From positions 1-47,496 of the forward strand of contig SVJW01000011.1 of NCBI GenBank assembly GCA_015068735.1: a stretch of DNA of 47,496 nucleotides. The letters run 5' to 3'. Position numbers and translations under genes: made by a program. Shown one piece after another: positions 1 to 8,147 of the stretch (positions are counted from its first letter, which is position 1; each line of letters starts with the position of its first letter). The DNA is from Oscillospiraceae bacterium (GTDB taxonomy: Bacteria; Bacillota; Clostridia; UMGS1883). The notes under the pieces were generated by a model. The model was not told the DNA's origin. It did no database searches and saw nothing but the letters and a program-made list of their open reading frames with translations.

Positions 1-1937
1 TGGGCACCGCTGTACCAAGCATATACAAGGTTATTGTACCAGGAAAGTCTTCTCTGATACAGTTCGCTTTCCTTATCGGGGTCGTTTTCTAAAAGTTTCT
101 TAAGACAGTCAAGTGTAAGCTTTATAGTAGGTCTGCCGTGAATGAAGTTTGCAGTTACACCATAACAGTCACCTGTGTTCCAGTCGTAATAACCGGGTGA
201 TGTACCATATACGAAGTAAAGTGCCGCCTGCGCCATCCTGTCGTAATATTCATCGGGGAGAAGGTCTTCCATATTGGCTTCCATTGCGTACTGCATTACG
301 GAAGAAGCGTTACGGAACGCCTCTCGGCTGTAACCCATAGATGCTTCCTTACCGGAAAAGTCAGCCGCTGTAAGGTCATTAACTTTAACCATTGCTCTTT
401 GTCGAAGACAAGCTATCCAGCCGCCCTTACCGCCTTCATAGAAATCACCGCGCGCACCGGATACTATCATGGGGTCATCAGCCTTATCAAACTCAGGGAA
501 GAGTGTTACAAGGTGTGAAAAGCCCTGATTGTAATAGGTAGCGTGGTTATTGTTAAGAAGACCGCCGTCCCAACCTTCTACAAGATACTCTGCATTGTGG
601 TAAACAGATTTAAGCACCATACCAAATGCTTCGGGAGTCATATAATCGCTGTTTATAAGAGCATATGCAGAACGACCGAGCAGGTTCGCTGTGCCACACT
701 GAGCAAGACGAGGTGATGTGCTGGAACCGAAAATGAAGGGTTCGCCGTCAAACTCAATATGCGCGCTAAGAAGATATCTTATAGCGTGATATGCATATAT
801 TTCTTCGTTGTTGTAAATGTACCTTCTTGCGAGGGTATCTGTGTTACCGAGGCCTGAGAAACCATATGCGGTATCCATTTCACCGGGGAAGGTGCTGTAG
901 GATTTACCAAGTTCCGGGAAAGAGCTCCATGTAACTTCACTCTGTGATACGAGACTTATGTCAGAATGATTTGAGAGTACCATCTTCTTTACGCCCTCGG
1001 GCTTTTCTGTATAGCCGGAGAATTTAAATTTCGCACCAAGAACCTGAAGTCCGTCGGGGATGAAGGAGAAGTCAAACTGCATAATTGCCTTTGCACTGTA
1101 ATCATCGTTACCGGCATCCTGATTTTGGCGCTCTGAAGCAGTCAGAACCACATCTTCAGGGAAATTCTGCGATGCGAACTGTCCGCCTGTAATTGTAAGG
1201 TCGTAGCTGGGAGAGACCTCTCTTGTAGTTCCGTCAGAAAGACTAACTTCAATTACGGGACCATAGTCTGATTCGGAAGAATAGATATATGCTGCATATC
1301 CATCAATTTCCATAGAGTTTAAAATAAGATTAAGTGTATCTGTGGAAGTACTGTTTACAACAGAAGAAACATTGCTTTTTACATCAATTACGTAGGTTGT
1401 TTCTTCCGGATTCATATCAAATATTCTTATGAGTGACGCATCCTGTGTAAAATAGTTATAAGCCAATGCATCACTTGCAAGTGATGAAGAAATCGTTGTT
1501 ATTTCCTTATTGAATCCTGTAAACTTATCTCTGTAATACTCAAGAAGAAGCGCCTTTGGCTTATCGTAGTTACCACCGCAGGTCTTTACTGCCTCCTCGA
1601 CTTTTCTGAGTTTGGGATCATAATCATAGTTAATAAGAGGTTTTTCAGCCATTTCGGGGTACCACTGCTGAAGATTATTCTTTATAACCTCTGTATTGTA
1701 CTGGGGAATCCATTCCTCATTTTCCTCGTCCCACTCGCCAAACAGAAGCTGGTCTGTAATGTGTTGAGGGTCGGAATAGTCAAACTCTTCAAAATAAGTC
1801 AAGGAGTCTGAAATGTCATAGTTATTTTTAACGTTAACTACCTGGAAAGGGGTATCGTCTGCCGCCATTGATGTGGGGGCAAAAGACAAAATTATAGCAA
1901 ATGCCATAAGTAACGCTAAAATTTTCTTATTTAACAT
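1..1937 (-). CDS. Secreted polysaccharide lyase-like protein (heparinase/alginate-lyase fold suspected), 3' end cut off by window edge
   Basis: An open frame of 645 codons starts at ATG 1937 and runs off the left edge. AAAGGA lies upstream of the start. It begins with a signal peptide (MLNKKILALLMAFAIILS...SMAA). Residues about 260-345 resemble a DNRLRE/CBM96-type beta-sandwich (a DFSFIPDG-like segment, then GAKFKFSG). From about residue 365 the sequence is helical, with NNNHATYYNQGF near residues 462-473; Asn-Asn-His followed by aromatics recalls the catalytic centre of (alpha/alpha)6-toroid lyases. The likely role is surface or extracellular eliminative cleavage of a uronic-acid polysaccharide, which fits the GH88 enzyme at 14888-16048. 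It follows the SLH protein gene in the same direction across a 99 bp gap. The exact lyase family is not certain from motifs alone, and the downstream domains are outside the window. Confidence 0.65.
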   Translation of the reverse strand, partial: MLNKKILALLMAFAIILSFAPTSMAADDTPFQVVNVKNNYDISDSLTYFEEFDYSDPQHITDQLLFGEWDEENEEWIPQYNTEVIKNNLQQWYPEMAEKPLINYDYDPKLRKVEEAVKTCGGNYDKPKALLLEYYRDKFTGFNKEITTISSSLASDALAYNYFTQDASLIRIFDMNPEETTYVIDVKSNVSSVVNSTSTDTLNLILNSMEIDGYAAYIYSSESDYGPVIEVSLSDGTTREVSPSYDLTITGGQFASQNFPEDVVLTASERQNQDAGNDDYSAKAIMQFDFSFIPDGLQVLGAKFKFSGYTEKPEGVKKMVLSNHSDISLVSQSEVTWSSFPELGKSYSTFPGEMDTAYGFSGLGNTDTLARRYIYNNEEIYAYHAIRYLLSAHIEFDGEPFIFGSSTSPRLAQCGTANLLGRSAYALINSDYMTPEAFGMVLKSVYHNAEYLVEGWDGGLLNNNHATYYNQGFSHLVTLFPEFDKADDPMIVSGARGDFYEGGKGGWIACLRQRAMVKVNDLTAADFSGKEASMGYSREAFRNASSVMQYAMEANMEDLLPDEYYDRMAQAALYFVYGTSPGYYDWNTGDCYGVTANFIHGRPTIKLTLDCLKKLLENDPDKESELYQRRLSWYNNLVYAWYSGA

Positions 1938-1982
1938 TTCTAACACATCCTTTCTTTCGATTTTAGCTTAGATGTCTTTACC

Positions 1983-2005
1983 CGGTGCCCCACAGGGAGG
2001 CACCG
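1983..2005. other. Intercistronic hairpin
   Basis: A 7-bp inverted repeat CGGTGCC/GGCACCG with a 9-nt loop lies between the SLH-Ig gene and the lyase-like gene. No T-run follows on the minus strand, so it is more likely a processing or stability element, or a weak attenuator, than a full terminator. Confidence 0.35.
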
Positions 2006-2036
2006 AGAAATTTCACATTGTATAATTGGGGAAGAA

Positions 2037-5000
2037 TTACTTTAATTCCATAAGCATGCAGATAATCTTTGCAGCCTGCTCACGGAGTGCGTTTCCTTCG
2101 GGATTGAATATTGAATATTCATCACCGGAGATAATTCCTGCATTTGCAAGAGTCTGTACGCTTTCTTTTGCATAATCGCTTACGGAGTTAATGTCTGTAA
2201 GTGACTTATTGCTTATTGCTGTAATATCTATTCCCTTAAGCTGTGCCACACGGCAAGCAAGAACTGCCATATCCTGACGGGATATTGTCTGTCCGACACC
2301 AAATGAGCCATTGCCCATACCGTTGGAAAGACCGAGTTCATAAGCTGTATTTACATAGGGCGCATACCAAGCGTTGGAATCAACGTCTGTAAATACATTT
2401 TCACCGTCTGTCTTAATTTCGACACCTAATGCAAGAAGAAGAGTTTTAAGGAATTCTTCACGGAGAATGGGACGCTTAGGATCAAAGTTACCCTTACCGT
2501 CACCCTGCATAATGTTTTCTTTATAAAGCTTTTCAATATAGCTGTATGCCCAGTCTGTTTCGGAAACATCATTGAAAATACCGCTTCCGGGTACTACGGG
2601 TGTATCGGGAGTAACGGGTTCTGCGGGTTTTTCGTTCATAGCACCGCCGCCTGTAACCTTATCATTTCCGTCATCGGAGGAGCTTCCGCCTCCACCGCCA
2701 CCGCCGCCGGAGCCACCTGCACCGCCGGAAGTAAGCCCTTCAACATAGTGATTGAATGCTACTGTCTGGGTCACTTCACCATATGTAACTGTTGCAGTAA
2801 GAGTTACGTTAGCTCCCGCGCCTGCAGGACGTGTAACATTACCCTGGTTATCCACTACATCAGGATTGCTTGACACCCAAATAATTGTTGAGCCAAGTTT
2901 ACCCACTGTGGGAAGCACTGTACTTCCTTTTACATTATAAGAATTGAACGCTTTAAGAACACTTATATCAGCTTTTACAATATCAGCATCCGCCGCAGAC
3001 ATTACTGCTTCGATTTCGTAGATAGAAATTGTCTTGTCGTAATCTACGGAAGTTACTGTAAGACGAATGTAGCGAGCTGCCTGAGGAGTAAAGTCGACAA
3101 CCTTCTTCTCTCCTATTGTGCCGATAGTTGCAACCTTTGTCCATGTTTTACCGTCTGCGGAAAGTTCAAGGTTTGCACCCTTGATATTATAAGTGCCGTC
3201 AACCATTCTTTCATAAATGAGAACTTTAGAAAGAAGCTTTTCTTCACCCATATCAATTGTAATCTTGGGTTTCTTTCCTGCAGAAAGGGTTTCTACGAAG
3301 GTTTCAAAAACGCCGTCTGTCATATAGGAAGGATCTTCAATTGTATCGGTATTTCCTACCTTAACATCGCTTCCTGTAAGTATATTACCGTCTGTACCTT
3401 TTCTTACAACCTTAAGGTCGAATTCTTTTTGTACTGACTGTCCATCAACAGAAATTGTTGCTACAAGAGTAACGTTTTCTTCTGTTTCCTGACGTGTTAC
3501 CGCACCTGTAAGAGGATTGATAACATAATCCTTGCCATCCTTTACGCTCCAGTTTATAGAACAACCGAAGATACCCTCTGTGGGAAGTGTAAGGTCTTTT
3601 GTAATCTGAGTAGCTTTTTCGTCTGTAAAGCTGGAAACGAAAAGTTCCTGACCGTCAAGTGTAAGTCTGTCTGCCGCAGGAAGAGGACTACCCTCATAAA
3701 CTGCAAGATACTTAAGATGGAGGAAGTTAGCCTGCATCAGAGTTGTACGAACTGTACTGTGTTCCCACTTGATTGTAAGAGTCTTTATGGGGCTTGACTT
3801 CTTGGAGAAATCAAGAAGCTCTTCGCTCATAAGAACACCGTTCTTGTAAACAAGAACCTTCTTAAGCTGAGGAATTACATAAATACCAATCTTCACATCA
3901 GCCGTTTCAGGATTGGAGCTGTACGAATAGGGGAAGTTGTAACGCTCCATATTGCTTGTACGAACTACGAAGATGTTCTTGCCTGCAGGATGTTCTGCGT
4001 GTTCGTTCTGGTCAAGCTTTTCAATTTCTACCACGCCGTTGTCCTTATCACCGAAAGAAAGTGTTAAACTGTCACGGATGTATGCTTCGGCAGAAAGCTC
4101 AATGTAATAGGGCATACCCATTTCTGTGATTTCAGGGATATCATAAGTCTTTTCAAAGATGGGAAGTCCCTGACCGTTATTTTCTGCACTTGCAACAAGT
4201 GACTGATACCATATACCGTTTGCATCTGTCTTTTTCGCATAAAGACCGGGTGTTCTTTCACCTGCTGATGCGCCTTCGGTAGTTATGGGAGATACATAAA
4301 CTGTTCCGTTTGTACCGTTGGGTGCCCAGCCGTCTTCATTTACAACGCCACCCTCGAACATGTCACCGAATTCGATTCTGCCTGTCTGATAGAAGGTGTT
4401 GTCATAGTAATATGTTCCGTCTACACCCTCGAGTGTAATGCTGGGAACTGTACCTAAAACAATAAATGTCTGAGATTTTGTAACGCTGTTTCCTTCAGGA
4501 CCGATCTGGGCAGTAAGAGTTACTTCTGTATTAAGTCTGTCTCTTGTAACTACGCCTGTCTGGGCGTTGATAATGCTGTCATTGGAAGAAGTCCATTTTA
4601 CATCACTTCCGAATACGCCCTTGGAAACAAGGTTCATATCCTTTGTGATAGCTGTAAATTCTTCATCTGTAATAAGAGAGAATCTGAACTTATCCTTATC
4701 AAGCTGAAGACATTCTGCCTCGGAAAGAGCAGGACCTTCAAAAATCTTCATATTTCTTAAGTGAAGGTATGAAGAAGAAGGAATACCGCTACTACCCTGA
4801 GACTGCTTCCAGCTTACCGTTACATCCTTAAGAACTGTATCTTCCGTTGCGTAGTTTAACACTTCGCTTACAAGAAGAGTTCCGTTCTGATATATAAGAA
4901 TCTGTTTAATTTCGGGAATTACATAGATACCGAATGTTGTTACCTCTTTACGAACAACATCTGTTCTTGCCTTTTCAACGCCGTTTACATAGAACACGTA

Positions 5001-8000
5001 GTCTTCCTGGTCAAGAACGTCTTTCCAGGTATCATCTACCTTTACACGGGAGTCTGTCTTCTGGATTGTAAGAACATTGCCGTTTCCGTTGCCGAATGCG
5101 TATGTAATTACACCTCTTGTCTGGGAGTCAACCTCAAGCTCTATATAGTAGGGCTGACCGAGGTTACTCATTTCAGGAAGATTATATGTCTTGGAAAGAA
5201 GAAGTTTATTTACACCTACTGCGGAATCTGTTACCCAACCCTTGAACTTGATACCGTTCTGCGCTGTTGTTTCAGCTACAAGACCAAGTTTAGTATCCTT
5301 GTCTGCAGTTGCAGTATCTTTGGGTGTAAATGTCTTAGTACCGTTTGTACCGTTGGAGCCGTCACCCTCGAAGAGAGTTGAGAAATCAATCTGTCCCTTC
5401 TGGACAAAAGCACCACCGTGGAAGTATGTACCGTCTACACCTGTAAGGTTACGGTTTTCAACAGTACCCTTAACTGTGATTGTAAACTGCTTTGTATCGG
5501 ATGCGCCGTCAAGAGAAATCGTAGCGGTAAGGGTTGCTGTCTGATTTGTTTCTGCGCGATGAATTGTACCGTCTGCTTCTACGATGGAAGCATCAGAAGT
5601 TGCCCATGTGATTACACTTCCTCTTACGCTACCCACGTTAGGAAGTGTAAGATTATTGATTACGAGAGAAGTATCACCAAGGTCAAGTGCCGCTTTATCA
5701 AGAGCTACCTTCTGTGCTGCAGTTTCTTCACCTACAACTGTAACGGTAAATTCCTTTGTTGCAGTTGCGCCGTCATTTGTAATTGTAGCTGTAAGAGTAA
5801 CTGTCTGTGCAGTCGCACCACGATGGATTGTACCGTTGTTTTCAACAACTGCTGTGTTGGAAGAGACCCAGGTAATTGTACTACCGTTTACACTACCAAC
5901 AGCGGGAAGTGTAAGGTTTTCTGCAACTGCAGAAGTGTCACCGAGGTCGAGTGCTTCCTTATCTGCATCAGCCTTTTCCTGGGGTGTAGGAATGTGAACT
6001 TCTGTTACTACACCGTGTTCAACCTTGATGTCACCATCAAAATAGATTGTAGCGGGGAAAGCTGTGTTGTAGGAGTTTGCACTGTAGTTTGCAAAACCGA
6101 TGGGAAGGTTGAAACCACCAATACCATCTTTGAGTGCTGTGTATTCAACAACAACTGTATTCCACTGATTGGGAATAAGGGTGATTTCTTTTGTATATCC
6201 GCCATTCTTTGTTGCTGTTGCAGAAGATGCGTAGTTATCAGCGAAAGTATATTTGATAGAAGTTACTGTTTCATTACCGTCAAGAGTAACTCCGCTTCCT
6301 GTATTACCTGCAAGGCAGATATCTGTAGGGAAAATCTTGAATGTGAAACGAACTTTGTCGCCTGCTGTAACATTTGTTGCCGCATTAAGCTTGAAGAAAA
6401 GCGCACCTACGTTAGACTGACGAACAATTTTTGCATAACTTCCGGAGCCTGTTGCATTTGCTGCTGCGGGATGTGCTGCAGTCATTGTAGGTTTATCAAC
6501 CTTAGATACTTCGTAAACTACATCGGGATTAGTGCCCTTAGCCTCTTCCCCGTTATACTTGAATTCCATTCTGTTCTGAGAAGAAGCACCATATCTTGCA
6601 GGATATGTAATCTTTGTGGCAGTTGTCATATCGTAACGTGTCCATGTAAGGAAGTTTGCAGAAATGATATCCTGCCATTCAACCGTGAATCTCTCTGTAT
6701 CGCCTTTAACTGTTACGTCAAATGTTTTTGTATCGGATGCGTTACCGAGAGTAAATGTAGCAGTAAGAGTTGCTGTCTGGTCGTCAAGACTGCGATGGAT
6801 TGTACCGTTGCTTTCGATTACCTTCACATTGCTTGTTGCCCAGGTGATCTGAGAGCCGTTTATACTACCTGTTGTAGGAAGCACGAGATTTTCTGTTACT
6901 GCAGAAAGGTCACCGAGGTCAAGGTCATCCTTATCCTCCTGAAGAAGGGTTTCAGAATCCTGCGCCGCTTCTGCAAGAACTGTAACAGGAAATTCCTTTG
7001 TATCGCTTGCACCACCATAGGTGATTGTAGCAGTAAGAGTTGCTGTCTGATTTTCTGCACTACGGTGGATTGTACCATCCGCTTCAACTACTGCATCATT
7101 TGTTGTTGCCCATGTAATCTGAGAGCCGTTTACACTACCTGAAGTGGGAAGTGTAATGTTTTCTGTCACTTCCGAAAGGTCTCCAAGATCCAGCGCTGCC
7201 TTATCTTCAGCTACCTTATCTGCATCGGTTTCAGCTCTGAGAACTGTAACCTCAAACTCTTTTGTAGCTGTTGCACCTTCAAGAGAAAGTGTAGCTGTAA
7301 GAGTTACGGTTGTATCTTCTGCGGGACGGATTACTGTACCGTCAGCCTTTACAACGGCGTCATTTGTTGTTGCCCATATAATCTGAGAACCATTCTTGCT
7401 TCCTACTGTGGGAAGTGTGAGGTTTTCTGTTACCGCGGAAGTATCACCGAGAGAAAGAGCCTCTTTATCCTCATCAACCTTATCCTGAGGGGTAGCTGCT
7501 ACTACTTCCTTAACTGTTTCAACAACAATGTTACCATCCAAATAAATTGTTGTGGGGAATGTTGTTGCCGTAGTCTTGGTGATAGTGAATTTGATACCGC
7601 CCACATTGACTCCTGATTTAGGAGTTACTACTGCATTTGCTTCAACCCAGCCATTTGCAGTAATATCACTTAATTCAAGTCCGCCGCTTGCAGAAGTAGC
7701 GCTTGTTCCTACCTGCGGAAGAGCCTGAATGTGATATGTGCCTGTTTCACCTGCGTTTTCAAGATACATTTTGAACTTGATTCTTATAGGTGAGCCACCG
7801 GGTGTCTGTGTAAAGCCTTTAAATCTTGCTGTGGGGTTTGCAGTTCCTGAAGGAGTAAGCACAAGCACCTTTTCCGATGTAACACCATCTGCTATTGTCT
7901 GGCTTACTTCTGACTTTTCCTTTACAGCCATCGCTGAAAAGGAGCTGCTTACATTCTGTAATGTATAACCGCTTCCGGAAAGCTGAGAGCCGCTTCCGCT

Positions 8001-8141
8001 GAAAACGGTACTGAAGTCTTTTCCGCCTGTAAGCACGGTTACTGTTTCATACTCTGTCGCCTGAACCATCAATGCCCCCGGGAGCATTGTGAATACGAGC
8101 ATCAAAGAAAGAATTAAAGATAATGCTTTTTTCATTTTCAT
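2037..8141 (-). CDS. Giant SLH-anchored surface protein with eight Ig-like repeats, beta-sandwich modules and an F5/8-type C domain
   Basis: A protein of about 2030 residues with an N-terminal signal peptide. I count eight copies of an Ig-like module resembling the atrophied bacterial Ig family; typical marks are ALDLGDTSAVTENLTLP, then GSxITWATTN, then an ADGTIHR-like turn, then LTATI. Between them lie beta-sandwich segments, including a duplicated pair beginning GVDGTYF/GVDGTYY. A discoidin-like (F5/8 type C) segment sits around residues 1570-1700 and ends in a RYIRLTV motif. A Gly/Ser linker leads to three SLH modules at about 1853-2034, which should bind secondary cell-wall polymer. The role is probably surface display of carbohydrate-binding modules. 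The AGGAGG is only 1 nt from ATG 8141 but 7 nt from ATG 8135, so the second Met is the likelier start. It lies 6 bp after the other SLH gene, in one operon. Confidence 0.85.
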   Translation of the reverse strand: MKMKKALSLILSLMLVFTMLPGALMVQATEYETVTVLTGGKDFSTVFSGSGSQLSGSGYTLQNVSSSFSAMAVKEKSEVSQTIADGVTSEKVLVLTPSGTANPTARFKGFTQTPGGSPIRIKFKMYLENAGETGTYHIQALPQVGTSATSASGGLELSDITANGWVEANAVVTPKSGVNVGGIKFTITKTTATTFPTTIYLDGNIVVETVKEVVAATPQDKVDEDKEALSLGDTSAVTENLTLPTVGSKNGSQIIWATTNDAVVKADGTVIRPAEDTTVTLTATLSLEGATATKEFEVTVLRAETDADKVAEDKAALDLGDLSEVTENITLPTSGSVNGSQITWATTNDAVVEADGTIHRSAENQTATLTATITYGGASDTKEFPVTVLAEAAQDSETLLQEDKDDLDLGDLSAVTENLVLPTTGSINGSQITWATSNVKVIESNGTIHRSLDDQTATLTATFTLGNASDTKTFDVTVKGDTERFTVEWQDIISANFLTWTRYDMTTATKITYPARYGASSQNRMEFKYNGEEAKGTNPDVVYEVSKVDKPTMTAAHPAAANATGSGSYAKIVRQSNVGALFFKLNAATNVTAGDKVRFTFKIFPTDICLAGNTGSGVTLDGNETVTSIKYTFADNYASSATATKNGGYTKEITLIPNQWNTVVVEYTALKDGIGGFNLPIGFANYSANSYNTAFPATIYFDGDIKVEHGVVTEVHIPTPQEKADADKEALDLGDTSAVAENLTLPAVGSVNGSTITWVSSNTAVVENNGTIHRGATAQTVTLTATITNDGATATKEFTVTVVGEETAAQKVALDKAALDLGDTSLVINNLTLPNVGSVRGSVITWATSDASIVEADGTIHRAETNQTATLTATISLDGASDTKQFTITVKGTVENRNLTGVDGTYFHGGAFVQKGQIDFSTLFEGDGSNGTNGTKTFTPKDTATADKDTKLGLVAETTAQNGIKFKGWVTDSAVGVNKLLLSKTYNLPEMSNLGQPYYIELEVDSQTRGVITYAFGNGNGNVLTIQKTDSRVKVDDTWKDVLDQEDYVFYVNGVEKARTDVVRKEVTTFGIYVIPEIKQILIYQNGTLLVSEVLNYATEDTVLKDVTVSWKQSQGSSGIPSSSYLHLRNMKIFEGPALSEAECLQLDKDKFRFSLITDEEFTAITKDMNLVSKGVFGSDVKWTSSNDSIINAQTGVVTRDRLNTEVTLTAQIGPEGNSVTKSQTFIVLGTVPSITLEGVDGTYYYDNTFYQTGRIEFGDMFEGGVVNEDGWAPNGTNGTVYVSPITTEGASAGERTPGLYAKKTDANGIWYQSLVASAENNGQGLPIFEKTYDIPEITEMGMPYYIELSAEAYIRDSLTLSFGDKDNGVVEIEKLDQNEHAEHPAGKNIFVVRTSNMERYNFPYSYSSNPETADVKIGIYVIPQLKKVLVYKNGVLMSEELLDFSKKSSPIKTLTIKWEHSTVRTTLMQANFLHLKYLAVYEGSPLPAADRLTLDGQELFVSSFTDEKATQITKDLTLPTEGIFGCSINWSVKDGKDYVINPLTGAVTRQETEENVTLVATISVDGQSVQKEFDLKVVRKGTDGNILTGSDVKVGNTDTIEDPSYMTDGVFETFVETLSAGKKPKITIDMGEEKLLSKVLIYERMVDGTYNIKGANLELSADGKTWTKVATIGTIGEKKVVDFTPQAARYIRLTVTSVDYDKTISIYEIEAVMSAADADIVKADISVLKAFNSYNVKGSTVLPTVGKLGSTIIWVSSNPDVVDNQGNVTRPAGAGANVTLTATVTYGEVTQTVAFNHYVEGLTSGGAGGSGGGGGGGGSSSDDGNDKVTGGGAMNEKPAEPVTPDTPVVPGSGIFNDVSETDWAYSYIEKLYKENIMQGDGKGNFDPKRPILREEFLKTLLLALGVEIKTDGENVFTDVDSNAWYAPYVNTAYELGLSNGMGNGSFGVGQTISRQDMAVLACRVAQLKGIDITAISNKSLTDINSVSDYAKESVQTLANAGIISGDEYSIFNPEGNALREQAAKIICMLMELK

Positions 8142-8147
8142 TCCTCC

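Noticed and set aside
5418..7142. A 574-codon Cys-rich open frame on the plus strand
   Set aside because: It lies wholly opposite the Ig-like repeats of the SLH protein, has no ribosome site, and its repeats and Cys content are a by-product of the repeated minus-strand codons.
5490..7450. Regular direct repeats of about 230 bp that could suggest a CRISPR or satellite array
   Set aside because: The repeats encode the Ig-like modules in frame and are far too long and divergent for CRISPR.
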